A stretch of 64,000 bases of DNA from Ectopseudomonas guguanensis (GCF_900104265.1 NZ_FNJJ01000014.1:62001-126000), one strand, 5' to 3'; shown: positions 41,224-52,327, counted from the first letter of the stretch. Program-made: numbers and translations. The notes: generated by a model not told the origin, from the sequence alone.

Positions 41224-42720
41224 ATGGCGCATAACGATTACCAAAGCGTAGATGTGGTGCTGGTTGGCGCCGGCATCATGAGCGCGACCCTGGGCGTACT
41301 GCTCAAGGAACTCAACCCCGGCATCACCCTGGAAGTGGTGGAGCTGCGCGAGTCCGGCGCGGTGGAGAGCTCCAACCCCTGGAACAACGCCGGCACCGGT
41401 CACGCCGCGCTGTGCGAGCTGAACTACACCCCGGAAGGGGCAGATGGCAGCATCGACATCAAGAAGTCGGTGACCATCAACGCCCAGTTCGAGGAGTCCA
41501 AGCAGTTCTGGGCCTACCTGATCGAGAAGGGCGCGATCAACGCGCCGAAGACCTTCATCAACCCGGTTCCGCACATGAGCTTCGTGCGTGGCAACAGCGG
41601 CATCGCCTTCCTCAAGAAGCGTTTCGAAGCCCTGCGTCAGCATCACGCCTTCACCGAGATGGAGTACACCGAGGATCGCGCCACCATCGCCGAATGGGCG
41701 CCGCTGCTGATCCCGGGCCGCGATGCCAGCGAACCGTTGGCGATGACTCGCGTGCAGGCCGGTACCGACGTCAACTTCGGCGCGGTCACCGAGCAGATGC
41801 TCGCCTACCTGACCAGCCAGCCCAACGCCAAGGTCACCTGCAACCAGAAGGTCACCGACCTCAAGCGCGACGGTGAAGGCTGGCTGGTGGACATCAAGGA
41901 CACCCGCTCCGGTGCCACGCGCAAGCTCAAGAGCAAGTTCGTCTTCCTCGGCGCTGGTGGCGGCGCGCTGCCGCTGCTGCAACTGTCCGGCATTCCGGAA
42001 GGCAAGGGCTTCGGCGGCTTCCCGGTGAGCGGCCAGTGGCTGCGCTGCGACAACCCGGAAATCGTCAAGCAGCACCAGGCCAAGGTCTACAGCCAGGCCG
42101 CCGTGGGCTCGCCGCCCATGTCCGTGCCGCACCTCGACACCCGCGTGGTGGACGGCAAGAAGTCCCTGTTGTTCGGCCCCTATGCCGGCTTCACCACCAA
42201 GTTCCTCAAGCACGGCTCGTTCCTCGATCTGCCGCTGTCGGTACGCCCCAACAACCTCGGCCCGATGCTGGCGGTGGCGCGCGACAACATGGACCTGACC
42301 CGCTACCTGATCAAGGAAGTGATGCAGTCCGAAGCGCAGCGCCTGGAAACCCTGCGCGGCTTCTATCCGCAGGCCAAGGCCGAGGACTGGCGCCTGGAAG
42401 TGGCCGGTCAGCGCGTACAGATCATCAAGAAGGACGCCAAGAACGGCGGCATCCTGCAGTTCGGTACCGAACTGGTGGCGGCTGCCGACGGCACCATCGC
42501 CGCCCTGCTCGGTGCCTCGCCGGGTGCCTCGGTGACCGTGTCGATCATGCTCGACCTGATTCGCCGCTGCTTCCCCGAGCAGGCCAGGAGCGAAGGCTGG
42601 CGCAGCAAGCTGGACGAGATTTTCCCGGCCATGGCCGACGTTCTGTCCAAGGATGCCGAGCGCTACCGCGAGGTGCAGACGCAATCGAACAAGCGCCTGC
42701 AGCTGGATGTACCGAGCTAA
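41224..42720 (+). CDS. mqo: Malate:quinone oxidoreductase
   Basis: This 498-aa FAD-linked enzyme oxidises malate to oxaloacetate with quinone as acceptor, in place of or alongside malate dehydrogenase. The N-terminal FAD motif reads VDVVLVGAGIMSATLG. Other family features include SSNPWNNAGTGHAALCELNYTP and FVFLGAGGGALPLLQ. Length matches the family. A terminator follows. Confidence 0.95.
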   Translation: MAHNDYQSVDVVLVGAGIMSATLGVLLKELNPGITLEVVELRESGAVESSNPWNNAGTGHAALCELNYTPEGADGSIDIKKSVTINAQFEESKQFWAYLIEKGAINAPKTFINPVPHMSFVRGNSGIAFLKKRFEALRQHHAFTEMEYTEDRATIAEWAPLLIPGRDASEPLAMTRVQAGTDVNFGAVTEQMLAYLTSQPNAKVTCNQKVTDLKRDGEGWLVDIKDTRSGATRKLKSKFVFLGAGGGALPLLQLSGIPEGKGFGGFPVSGQWLRCDNPEIVKQHQAKVYSQAAVGSPPMSVPHLDTRVVDGKKSLLFGPYAGFTTKFLKHGSFLDLPLSVRPNNLGPMLAVARDNMDLTRYLIKEVMQSEAQRLETLRGFYPQAKAEDWRLEVAGQRVQIIKKDAKNGGILQFGTELVAAADGTIAALLGASPGASVTVSIMLDLIRRCFPEQARSEGWRSKLDEIFPAMADVLSKDAERYREVQTQSNKRLQLDVPS

Positions 42721-42732
42721 TCGCCACGCATG

Positions 42733-42760
42733 AAAAAACCGCCCCTCGGGGCGGTTTTTT
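42733..42760 (+). terminator. Rho-independent terminator of mqo
   Basis: A GC stem (CCGCCCC/GGGGCGG) flanked by A and T runs, directly after the mqo stop. Confidence 0.9.
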
Positions 42761-42812
42761 ATGACCTTGCGTACGCACGTCCTAGCGCCTGAGCCGGTGC
42801 GCACGGCGCACC

Positions 42813-43271
42813 CTACTGGCCCCAGGGCAGGATCGGAATGGCGGTCACCGCATTCTGCGGGCTGCCTTCGATCACCCGGTCGCTGTAGACCAGATACACC
42901 AGCGTGTTGCGCCTGGCGTCGAAGAAGCGCACCACCTGCATGGTCTTGAACACCAGCGAGGTGCGCTCCTTGAAGACTTCCTCGCCGTCCTTGAGCTTGC
43001 CCTTGAACTCGATGGGGCCGACCTGGCGACAGGCGATGGAGGCCTCGGCGCGATCCTCGGCCAGCCCCAGGCCACCCTTCACGCCGCCGGTCTTGGCGCG
43101 CGACAGGTAGCAGGTCACGCCCGCCACCTTGGGATCATCGAAAGCCTCGACGACGATCTTGTCATTCGGCCCCACCCACTTGAACACCGTAGAGACCTCA
43201 CCAATGGTTTCGGCCAGTGCCAGGCCGGGCAGCATCAGCAGCCCCAGCAACACTCCCTTGAACGGACGCAT
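42813..43271 (-). CDS. creA: CreA family exported protein
   Basis: This 152-aa protein has a signal peptide (VLLGLLMLPGLALA-ET). The mature domain has the CreA pattern WVGPNDKIVVEAFDDPKVAGVTCYLS with conserved Cys. It is periplasmic and its function is poorly known. It is the last gene of the rplU-rpmA-obgE-proB-creA direction; the gap to proB is 9 bp. Confidence 0.9.
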   Translation of the reverse strand: MRPFKGVLLGLLMLPGLALAETIGEVSTVFKWVGPNDKIVVEAFDDPKVAGVTCYLSRAKTGGVKGGLGLAEDRAEASIACRQVGPIEFKGKLKDGEEVFKERTSLVFKTMQVVRFFDARRNTLVYLVYSDRVIEGSPQNAVTAIPILPWGQ

Positions 43272-43280
43272 GCATGCTCC

Positions 43281-44399
43281 TTAAACGAGGATCAGATTGT
43301 CGCGATGCACCAGCTCCGGCTCATCGACATAGCCCAGCAGCTTCTCGATGGCATCGGACGGCTGGCCGATGATCTTCTGCGCCTCCAGCGCGCTGTAGTT
43401 GACCAGGCCGCGGGCGACCTCGCGACCGTCCGGCGCAACGCAGACCACCATCTCGCCACGGCGGAAGCTGCCCTGCACGGCCTTCACGCCGACCGGCAGC
43501 AGGCTCTTGCGATCCTGGCTCAGCGCCTTCACCGCACCGGCGTCCAGCACCAGGGTGCCGCGGGTCTGCAGATGGCCGGCCAGCCATTGCTTGCGCGCCG
43601 CCAGCAGGCCGCGCTCGGGCGCCAGCAGGGTACCCAGGCGTTCGCCGGCCTTGAGCCGCGCCAGCACCTGCTCGATGGCACCGCCGACGATGACGGTGTG
43701 CGCACCGGAACGCGCCGCCAGGCGCGAAGCGCGCAGCTTGGTCTGCATGCCGCCACGCCCCAGCGCGCCGCCGACGCCACCGGCCACAGCATCCAGCGCC
43801 GGGTCGTCGGCACGCGCCTCATGGATCAGCTCGGCATCGGGGTTGTGCCGCGGATCGGCGGTGTACATGCCGTCGCGGTCGGTGAGGATCACCAGCAGAT
43901 CGGCCTCCACCAGGTTGGCCACCAGCGCGGCCAAGGTGTCGTTGTCGCCGAAGCGGATCTCGTCGGTGACCACGGTGTCGTTCTCGTTGATCACCGGGAT
44001 CACGTCCAGGCCGACCAGGGTGCGCAGGGTGCTGCGCGCGTTGAGGTAGCGCTTGCGGTCGGAGAGGTCATCGTGGGTCAGCAGAACCTGCGCGGTGCGC
44101 CGGCCATGTTCGGCGAAGCTCGACTCCCAGGCCTGCACCAGCGCCATCTGGCCGATCGCGGCGGCGGCCTGCAGTTCGTGCATCGCGCTAGGTCGGCTGG
44201 TCCAGCCCAGGCGGCTCATGCCGGCCGCCACGGCGCCGGAGGACACCAGCACCAGTTCGACGCCCTGCTCGCGCAGCGCCACCATCTGCTTGACCCACAC
44301 CGCCATGGCCGCACGATCCAGGCCACGCCCGTCGGCGGTCAGCAGCGCACTGCCGATCTTCACCACCCAGCGCCGTGCGCCGGTCACCTTGTCACGCAT
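43281..44399 (-). CDS. proB: Glutamate 5-kinase
   Basis: This 372-aa protein catalyses phosphorylation of glutamate, the first step of proline synthesis. It has an N-terminal amino-acid kinase domain (WVVKIGSALLTADGRGL, VSSGAVAAGMSRLG, INENDTV) and a C-terminal PUA domain from about residue 275. It lies downstream of obgE, the usual pseudomonad order. Confidence 0.95.
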   Translation of the reverse strand: MRDKVTGARRWVVKIGSALLTADGRGLDRAAMAVWVKQMVALREQGVELVLVSSGAVAAGMSRLGWTSRPSAMHELQAAAAIGQMALVQAWESSFAEHGRRTAQVLLTHDDLSDRKRYLNARSTLRTLVGLDVIPVINENDTVVTDEIRFGDNDTLAALVANLVEADLLVILTDRDGMYTADPRHNPDAELIHEARADDPALDAVAGGVGGALGRGGMQTKLRASRLAARSGAHTVIVGGAIEQVLARLKAGERLGTLLAPERGLLAARKQWLAGHLQTRGTLVLDAGAVKALSQDRKSLLPVGVKAVQGSFRRGEMVVCVAPDGREVARGLVNYSALEAQKIIGQPSDAIEKLLGYVDEPELVHRDNLILV

Positions 44400-44480
44400 G
44401 ATCTTCCAACCTTAGCCAGAAAACGATGGGTTCCGCCCCACCTACAAAAACGCCGCAATTAAGCGGCGTTGGAAATTTGC

Positions 44481-45701
44481 TTAATCCCGGACGTAAATGA
44501 TTTCCGGGCCGTCGTCGTCTTCATCGTCGAAGAAATCATCGTCTTCGTCGATATCGTCGACACTGCGCACGCCGGATTTACGCAGCGCACGCTGATCGTC
44601 CAGCGCCTGCAGACGGGCGCGGGCCTCGTCCTCGATGCGCTGATCCAGCTCGGCCAGTTCCTCGGCGAATACCGGATCTTCGGCGATGCGTTCGGCACGC
44701 ACTTCCAGGTAATGCATGATGTCGCGGCAGATGCGCTCGGTGCCGTCGCGGCTGATGGCCGACACCACGTAGACCGGGCCCTGCCAGCCCAGACGGGCGA
44801 CGATATCGGCCTTGCGCGCCTCGCGCTCGTCTTCCGGGATCTGGTCCATCTTGTTCAGCACCAGCCAGCGATCGCGCTCGGCCAGCGCCGGGCTGAAGCG
44901 ACCCAGCTCGTCGATGATCACCTGCGCGGACTCGGCCGGATCGCTCTCGTCCAGCGGCGCCATGTCCACCAGGTGCAGCAGCAGGCGAGTACGCGCCAGG
45001 TGCTTGAGGAAGCGAATGCCCAGACCGGCACCTTCGGAGGCGCCCTCGATCAGGCCGGGGATGTCGGCGACGACGAAGCTCTTGAAGCGGTCGACGCTGA
45101 CCACGCCCAGGTTCGGCACCAGGGTGGTGAAGGGATAATCGGCGACTTTCGGCTTGGCCGCGGACACGGCGCGAATGAAGGTGCTCTTGCCGGCATTGGG
45201 CAGGCCGAGCAGGCCGACGTCGGCCAGCACTTTCAGCTCCAGTTTGAGATCGCGCGACTCGCCCGGCTTGCCCGGCGTGGTCTGACGCGGCGCGCGGTTG
45301 GTGCTGGACTTGAAGCGGGTGTTGCCCAGGCCATGCCAGCCGCCCTGAGCGACCATCAGGCGCTGGCCAGGCTTGACCAGATCGCCGATCACTTCCTGGG
45401 TCGCCACGTCGATCACCGTGGTGCCGACCGGTACCGGCAGGATCAGATCCTCGCCCTTGGCGCCGGTGCAGTCGGTGCTGCCGCCCTTCTCGCCGTTCTG
45501 CGCGTGGAATTTGCGGGTGTAGCGGTAATCGATCAGGGTGTTGAGGTTCTCGTCGGCCTCGAGGAATACCGAGCCACCGTCGCCGCCGTCCCCGCCGTTG
45601 GGGCCGCCCTTCTCGATGAACTTCTCGCGACGGAAGCTCATCATGCCGTTACCGCCGTCACCGGCTTTTACAAAAATCGAAACTTCGTCGACAAATTTCA
45701 T
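44481..45701 (-). CDS. obgE: GTPase ObgE/CgtA
   Basis: This 406-aa protein has the Gly-rich Obg fold (about residues 1-155), then the GTPase domain with GLPNAGKST, switch DIPGLIEGAS and NKMD. It ends in an acidic tail (DIDEDDDFFDDEDDDGPE). It has a role in 50S ribosome assembly and the stringent response. It is downstream of rpmA but separated by a 242-bp gap with hairpins. Confidence 0.96.
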   Translation of the reverse strand: MKFVDEVSIFVKAGDGGNGMMSFRREKFIEKGGPNGGDGGDGGSVFLEADENLNTLIDYRYTRKFHAQNGEKGGSTDCTGAKGEDLILPVPVGTTVIDVATQEVIGDLVKPGQRLMVAQGGWHGLGNTRFKSSTNRAPRQTTPGKPGESRDLKLELKVLADVGLLGLPNAGKSTFIRAVSAAKPKVADYPFTTLVPNLGVVSVDRFKSFVVADIPGLIEGASEGAGLGIRFLKHLARTRLLLHLVDMAPLDESDPAESAQVIIDELGRFSPALAERDRWLVLNKMDQIPEDEREARKADIVARLGWQGPVYVVSAISRDGTERICRDIMHYLEVRAERIAEDPVFAEELAELDQRIEDEARARLQALDDQRALRKSGVRSVDDIDEDDDFFDDEDDDGPEIIYVRD

Positions 45702-45750
45702 GGATACGCCTCCCGCAAGAGCTGCGGGTCAACAGAACAACGTAAAGGCC

Positions 45751-45802
45751 CTTGCCGGATGACCCCACGCAGTCAGCGTGGCGTTACGGGTCATCGGGCA
45801 AG
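45751..45802. repeat. Nested inverted repeat in the obgE leader
   Basis: An outer 15-bp stem (45751-45765 with 45788-45802, one mismatch) encloses an inner 6-bp hairpin (CCACGC/GCGTGG at 45765-45770 and 45776-45781). It lies 50-100 bp before the obgE start on the minus strand, so it would be in the RNA between rpmA and obgE. It has no T-run. Role unknown. Confidence 0.65.
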
Positions 45803-45823
45803 AACCCAAGGATACAGAAACAA

Positions 45824-45846
45824 AAAAAACGCCTGGAGCGTTTTTT
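45824..45846. terminator. Hairpin with A/T runs between rpmA and obgE
   Basis: AAAAAACGC and its complement GCGTTTTTT flank a 5-base loop. It is symmetrical, so it could end transcription in either direction, here most likely that from rpmA. Confidence 0.6.
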
Positions 45847-45897
45847 AACGTCGCTTGCGACGGCCCGGAGGGTTGCCGCCATGGACGGCGGGCCAAT

Positions 45898-45928
45898 AAA
45901 AAAGCCCCGTCCTACGGACAGGGCTTTT
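45898..45928 (-). terminator. Terminator after rpmA
   Basis: A stem of about 9 bp (GCCCCGTCC with GGACAGGGC) is followed on the minus strand by six T, 16 bp after the rpmA stop codon. Confidence 0.8.
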
Positions 45929-45943
45929 CCAGCGCGCAGGCGA

Positions 45944-46201
45944 TTAGGCCTGAACGACGCTCACGTAGCGACGGCCGAAAGCGCCCTTCACTTCGAACTT
46001 GACCACGCCTTCGATCTTGGCGAAGAGGGTGTGATCCTTGCCCATGCCCACGCCGAAACCCGGGTGGAACTCGGTGCCGCGCTGACGAACGATGATGTTG
46101 CCGGCCTTGATGACCTGACCACCGTACATCTTCACGCCAAGGCGTTTACTTTCGGAATCGCGGCCGTTACGGGTAGAACCGCCAGCTTTTTTGTGTGCCA
46201 T
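45944..46201 (-). CDS. rpmA: 50S ribosomal protein L27
   Basis: This 85-aa protein has the bL27 N-terminus MAHKKAGGSTRNGRDSESKRLGVK. The segment IIVRQRGTEFHPG is also typical. It is located 37 bp after rplU on the same strand, the normal pairing. Confidence 0.97.
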   Translation of the reverse strand: MAHKKAGGSTRNGRDSESKRLGVKMYGGQVIKAGNIIVRQRGTEFHPGFGVGMGKDHTLFAKIEGVVKFEVKGAFGRRYVSVVQA

Positions 46202-46238
46202 GAGTCAATACTCCTATAAAGGGATCGGGGCCGACGAA

Positions 46239-46550
46239 TCAGGCCTGGATACCGGTGATTTTGATCTCAGTGAACCACTGACGGTGGCCCTGACGCTTCA
46301 TGTGGTGCTTACGACGGCGGAACTTGATGATGCGCACTTTGTCGTGACGGCCTTGCGAAACGACTTCTGCAACCACTTTGGCGCCGTCTACGACCGGAGC
46401 GCCGATCTTGACGTCGTCGCCATTGCCGATCAGCAGAACGCGATCGAAAGTCACGGCTTCGCCGGTAGCGACTTCGAGCTTCTCGATCTTGAGGAATTCG
46501 CCTTCGGTGACTTTGTATTGCTTGCCACCAGTAACAATTACTGCGTACAT
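46239..46550 (-). CDS. rplU: 50S ribosomal protein L21
   Basis: This 103-aa protein is read from the ATG at 46550 (MYAVIVTGGKQYKVTEG), the standard bL21 start and length. The basic C-terminal part reads IKFRRRKHHMKRQGHRQ. It is the first gene of the rplU-rpmA unit and divergent from ispB. Confidence 0.97.
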   Translation of the reverse strand: MYAVIVTGGKQYKVTEGEFLKIEKLEVATGEAVTFDRVLLIGNGDDVKIGAPVVDGAKVVAEVVSQGRHDKVRIIKFRRRKHHMKRQGHRQWFTEIKITGIQA

Positions 46551-46796
46551 GGTAAATCTCCGTTGATCCTGCTCACCCAGCGCTTTAGAAAAGTCGTTAT
46601 TGGCTGGCATGGCTGCTCGGGGCCGGAAGTGACACCCTTGCAATTGCGTAAGGCAGGGAAATGCCCAGGGGGAAGTTCAGGGTGCGCGATTGTACGCAAG
46701 GCCGTGACGCCACGCAAGGGCTGCAGGTGCTTGCCTTGACAGCCCATACCCTGCCACCTAGCATGCCGCGCAACCTCAAAGGAGCACCAGTCGCCG

Positions 46797-47765
46797 ATGC
46801 AACCCCAGGCTTTCTACCGCGTGGTAGCGGACGATTTCACCGCCGTCGATGGCATCATTCGCCAACAGGTGGTTTCCCGCGTGCCACTGGTGGAAAAGAT
46901 CGGCGACTATATCATCTCCGCCGGCGGCAAGCGCCTGCGGCCACTGCTGGTACTGCTCAGCGGTCGCGCACTGGGCTACCAGGCCGACGACCTGCGTCTG
47001 CTGGCCGCCACCATCGAATTCCTGCACACCGCCACCCTGCTGCATGACGACGTGGTCGATATGTCCGACATGCGCCGTGGCCGCAGCACCGCCAATGCCC
47101 AGTGGGGCAATGCGCCGAGCGTGCTGGTGGGCGACTTCCTTTATTCGCGCTCGTTCGAAATGATGGTCGAGCTCGGCTCCATGCCGGTGATGAAGATTCT
47201 CTCCCACGCCACCCGCGTGATCGCCGAGGGCGAAGTGCTGCAGCTGTCCAAGGTGCGCGACGCCAGCACCACGGAAGAGACCTATATGGAAGTCATCCGC
47301 GGCAAGACCGCGATGCTGTTCGAGGCCTCGACCCACAGCGCCGCGGCGCTGGCCGGCGCCAACGAGGCGCAGCGCGAAGCCCTGCGCACCTTCGGCGACC
47401 ACCTGGGCATCGCCTTCCAGCTGGTCGACGACCTGCTCGATTACAAGGGCGATGCGGCGGAGCTCGGCAAGAACGTCGGCGACGACCTGGCCGAAGGCAA
47501 ACCGACCCTGCCGCTGATCTACACCATGCGCGAAGGCAGCGAGGAGCAGGCCGCTCTGGTGCGCCGCGCCATTCAGAAAGGCGGTATCGAAGACCTGGAA
47601 AGCATCCGCGCCGCCGTGGATGCCGCTGGCGCCCTGGACTACACCGCCCGTCTCGCCCGTGACTACGCCGAACGCGCCATCGCCTGTCTGGACGTGCTGC
47701 CGGCCGGCGAGTATCGCGATGCGCTGATCGAGCTGAGCCGTTTCGCTGTCGCTCGTACGCATTGA
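46797..47765 (+). CDS. ispB: Polyprenyl (octaprenyl) diphosphate synthase
   Basis: This 322-aa trans-prenyltransferase has the first Asp-rich motif LLHDDVVDMSD and the second QLVDDLLDYKGD. It makes the polyprenyl side chain of ubiquinone. The position next to rplU-rpmA, divergently transcribed, is typical of gammaproteobacteria. A terminator lies downstream. Confidence 0.95.
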   Translation: MQPQAFYRVVADDFTAVDGIIRQQVVSRVPLVEKIGDYIISAGGKRLRPLLVLLSGRALGYQADDLRLLAATIEFLHTATLLHDDVVDMSDMRRGRSTANAQWGNAPSVLVGDFLYSRSFEMMVELGSMPVMKILSHATRVIAEGEVLQLSKVRDASTTEETYMEVIRGKTAMLFEASTHSAAALAGANEAQREALRTFGDHLGIAFQLVDDLLDYKGDAAELGKNVGDDLAEGKPTLPLIYTMREGSEEQAALVRRAIQKGGIEDLESIRAAVDAAGALDYTARLARDYAERAIACLDVLPAGEYRDALIELSRFAVARTH

Positions 47766-47851
47766 AAGCAGCGGTGCGCCCGGCGCACCCTACGGAAAGC
47801 CGCACGCATCATGCCCATAGGGCGCGCCGTGCGTACCAGCAGCCGGAAACG

Positions 47852-47880
47852 AAAACGCCCCGAACCAGTCGGGGCGTTTT
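47852..47880. terminator. Terminator between convergent ispB and SDR genes
   Basis: AAAACGCCCCGA and its near complement flank a 5-base loop; A and T runs on both sides let it work in both directions. Confidence 0.85.
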
Positions 47881-47898
47881 GCGTTCAGGCGCAGCCGA

Positions 47899-48657
47899 TT
47901 ACAGGCGCAGGCCGCCATCCAGCTCCAGGATACGACCGGTGTAGTAGTCGTTTTCCAGGATGTAGGCCACCGAATGCGCGATCTCGGCCGGCTTGCCCAT
48001 GCGCTTGAGCGGAATGCCCGAGGTCATCTTCTCCAGGGCTTCCGGCTTCATGCTGCCGGTCATCTCGGTTTCGATGAAGCCCGGCGCCACGCCCGCCACG
48101 CGAATGCCGTAGCGCGCCAGCTCCTTGGCCCAGACCACGGTGTCGGCAGCGACGCCGGCCTTGGCCGCGGAGTAGTTGGCCTGGCCCATGTTGCCGGCAC
48201 GGGAGATCGAGGAAATGTTGACGATGGCGCCCTGGTTGCCCAGCTCGATCATCTTCGCCGCCACTTCGCGGGTGCAGAGGAACACGCCGGTCAGGTTGAC
48301 GTCGATCACCGCCTGCCACTGCGCCAGGCTCATCTTGGTCATCTCACCGTCCTTGACGCGGATGGTCAGGCCATCGCGCAGGATGCCGGCATTGTTGACC
48401 AGGCCGTTGATGGCGCCGAAGTCTTCGGCCACCTGGGCGACCATGTGCGTGACCTGCTCTTCATTGGCCACGTTGCACAGGTAGGCACGGGCGTCGCCAC
48501 CGGCGGCCTTGCAGGCGGCCACGGCTTCGTCGAGTTTTTCCTGGTTCAGATCGACCAGCGCCAGCTTGGCGCCCTTGGCCGCGAGGTACTCACCCATGGC
48601 GCGGCCCAGCCCCTGGCAGCCGCCAGTGATGATGATGACTTTGTCTTTCAGTTGCAT
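47899..48657 (-). CDS. SDR-family oxidoreductase (FabG-like)
   Basis: This 252-aa classical short-chain dehydrogenase has the nucleotide motif TGGCQGLGRAMG, VNNAGI, and the active site NISSISRAGNMGQANYSAAKAG (Ser...Tyr-x-x-x-Lys). It reduces 3-oxoacyl or other ketones with NAD(P)H; the substrate is not determined. Confidence 0.9.
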   Translation of the reverse strand: MQLKDKVIIITGGCQGLGRAMGEYLAAKGAKLALVDLNQEKLDEAVAACKAAGGDARAYLCNVANEEQVTHMVAQVAEDFGAINGLVNNAGILRDGLTIRVKDGEMTKMSLAQWQAVIDVNLTGVFLCTREVAAKMIELGNQGAIVNISSISRAGNMGQANYSAAKAGVAADTVVWAKELARYGIRVAGVAPGFIETEMTGSMKPEALEKMTSGIPLKRMGKPAEIAHSVAYILENDYYTGRILELDGGLRL

Positions 48658-48765
48658 CGCGTTATCCCCTCAAGGTGCAGCATTTACCGACCCCGCTGAT
48701 GCCCGCAAACCGCTATGCTAGGGCGTCTGTCCGTTTCTGACGGATTCTTTGCGAGGAGTCATAAG

Positions 48766-49500
48766 GTGAGCGTGAAAGCCGGCAAGCATGCACGAGAATT
48801 GCTGCTCAAGGAATACCGTGGCGTGCTCAGCACCCACTCCAAGGCCATGCCGGGTTTCCCTTTCGGATCGGTGGTGCCCTACTGCCTGGACGCCGAGGGC
48901 CGGCCGCTGATCCTGATCAGCCGCATCGCCCAGCACACCCATAATCTCGGGCAGGACGCCAAATGCTCGCTACTGGTCGGCGAGCGCGGCGCAGAGGATG
49001 TGCAGGCGGTCGGCCGCCTTACTTTGCTCGCCGAAGCAAGACAGTTGCATGACGAAAGCGAAATCGAAGCGGCCGCACAGCGTTATTACCGCTTTTTCCC
49101 TCAGTCGCGCGACTACCATCGGGCGCATGACTTCGATTTCTGGCGGCTGGAGCCGGTGCGCTGGCGCTTTATCGGCGGCTTCGGCGCCATTCATTGGCTC
49201 GATCAGGTCGCCCTGGCCAATCCCTTCGCGACGGACGGCAGCGAAGCGAGCATGGTCGAGCACATGAACGACGACCACGCCAATGCCATCGCCCATTACG
49301 TCGAACTGGCCGGCCTGCCCCGGCACGAACCGGCGCAGATGGCCGGCATCGACAGCGAAGGCTTTCACCTGCGCATCGGCCAGAGCCTGCACTGGCTGCC
49401 GTTTCCCGCGCCCTGCAGCAACCCCGGCGCGGTACGCCAGGCCTTGGTGCAACTGGCCCGAGCCGAGAGCTGGCCGACCAGCGGCGAGCCTTCAGCTTGA
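48766..49500 (+). CDS. Pyridoxamine 5'-phosphate oxidase-like (HugZ-type) protein
   Basis: This 244-aa protein is read from the GTG at 48766, which has CGAGGAG upstream. The N-terminal split-barrel flavin-binding-like domain includes LSTHSKAMPGFPFGSVVPYCL. The C-terminal DUF2470-like domain includes MVEHMNDDHANAIAHYV. This arrangement is that of HugZ-type haem utilisation or related FMN-binding proteins. The substrate is inferred only from family. Confidence 0.85.
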   Translation: MSVKAGKHARELLLKEYRGVLSTHSKAMPGFPFGSVVPYCLDAEGRPLILISRIAQHTHNLGQDAKCSLLVGERGAEDVQAVGRLTLLAEARQLHDESEIEAAAQRYYRFFPQSRDYHRAHDFDFWRLEPVRWRFIGGFGAIHWLDQVALANPFATDGSEASMVEHMNDDHANAIAHYVELAGLPRHEPAQMAGIDSEGFHLRIGQSLHWLPFPAPCSNPGAVRQALVQLARAESWPTSGEPSA

Positions 49501-49567
49501 ATTAAGCGCAGAGCGCCATATTTAACTTCTACGGGAAGCCTGTCTTCCGCCAAGGACACTTCGACTC

Positions 49568-50017
49568 ATGCGCGCGTTTCTGTTCCTCTTTCTGCTGTTT
49601 CCGATCATCGAACTGGCCCTGCTGATCAAGGTCGGCAGCGCCATCGGCGTGCTGCCGACGCTGATGCTGGTGATCGGCACCGCCATACTCGGCAGCGTGC
49701 TGCTGCGCGTGGCGGGCGTCGCTACCGCCTGGCGCGCCCGGGAAAGACTGTCGCGCGGCGAGCTGCCCGAGCAGGAAATGCTCGAAGGCCTGCTGATCGC
49801 CGTTGGTGGCGGCCTGCTGTTGCTGCCGGGTTTCATCAGCGACGTCTTCGGCGCGCTCTGCCTGATTCCCTTCACCCGTCGCCTGCTGGTCGGCAAGATT
49901 CGCCGCCGCGCCGAGGAACAGGCCCTGCGCCAGCGCGCCTTCTTCGATGACCAGGCCGCCCGCTCCGGGCAAACCCGCCCCAATGTTCTCGAGGGCGAGT
50001 ACGAGCGTCGCGACTGA
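49568..50017 (+). CDS. fxsA: FxsA family membrane protein
   Basis: This 149-aa inner-membrane protein starts MRAFLFLFLLFPIIELALLIKVG and has the conserved LLLLPGFISDVFGALCLIP typical of FxsA, the protein named for suppression of F exclusion of phage T7. It lies upstream of groES with a 320-bp gap. Confidence 0.93.
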   Translation: MRAFLFLFLLFPIIELALLIKVGSAIGVLPTLMLVIGTAILGSVLLRVAGVATAWRARERLSRGELPEQEMLEGLLIAVGGGLLLLPGFISDVFGALCLIPFTRRLLVGKIRRRAEEQALRQRAFFDDQAARSGQTRPNVLEGEYERRD

Positions 50018-50030
50018 TCTCCAAGCACCT

Positions 50031-50093
50031 GTAGGAGCCGGCTTGCCGGCGATCTCCCTGGCTGATCGCCGGCAAGTCGGCTTCTACTCAAGC
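50031..50093. repeat. REP-like palindrome
   Basis: TGTAGGAGCCGGCTTGCCGGCGATC and a near-complement (GATCGCCGGCAAGTCGGCTTCTAC) form an imperfect inverted repeat of a type dispersed in Pseudomonas genomes. Confidence 0.75.
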
Positions 50094-50160
50094 GCAACGC
50101 TGGCAACGAACTGCTCTGTGCGATATCCCCCTGCGCTGCGCAAAAAATTTCATCCCCGCC

Positions 50161-50190
50161 CCTTGAAATGCCCTTGCCCGCCCACATGTA
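50161..50190 (+). promoter_or_regulatory. Sigma32-type heat-shock promoter of groESL
   Basis: CCTTGAAA (50161) followed after 12 bases by CCCACATGTA (50181) fits the sigma32 consensus CTTGAAA / CCCCATnT. It lies about 150 bp before groES. Confidence 0.7.
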
Positions 50191-50337
50191 GCAGTCACCG
50201 CAAGGTGCCTGCCCCTGAGGCAGTCCGACTTTCGCGGTGCGCCCAGCGTGCCGCGCCCGGCCTCGCCGGATTTTACAAACCCGCCGACCAAGCAAGAGTC
50301 GGCAAGTTGGCCATTCAATTGTTAGGAGAGATCGACA

Positions 50338-50631
50338 ATGAAGCTTCGTCCTCTGCATGACCGCGTCGTGATCCGTCGCAGCGAAGAAGAGACCAAAACC
50401 GCAGGCGGCATCGTGCTGCCGGGTTCGGCCGCCGAGAAGCCGAACCAGGGTGAAGTCGTTGCCGTCGGTACCGGTAAGGTTCTGGAAAACGGCGAAGTCC
50501 GTCCGCTGGCCGTCAAGGTCGGTGACAAGGTGGTATTCGGCCCCTACTCCGGCAGCAACACCGTCAAGGTCGACGGTGAAGACCTGCTGGTCATGGGCGA
50601 GAACGAGATCCTCGCTGTCATCGAAGCCTGA
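50338..50631 (+). CDS. groES: Co-chaperonin GroES
   Basis: This 97-aa protein has the family start MKLRPLHDRVVIRRSEEE, the mobile loop ETKTAGGIVLPGSAAEKP and the C-terminus DLLVMGENEILAVIE. It caps the GroEL ring. It is 49 bp upstream of groEL in the same operon, with an AGGAGAG RBS. Confidence 0.97.
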   Translation: MKLRPLHDRVVIRRSEEETKTAGGIVLPGSAAEKPNQGEVVAVGTGKVLENGEVRPLAVKVGDKVVFGPYSGSNTVKVDGEDLLVMGENEILAVIEA

Positions 50632-50680
50632 TTCCCACGAATCTCCGTTTAAACCTTCAAGAATTTGAGGACTGATCAAA

Positions 50681-52327
<1,647 letters not shown>

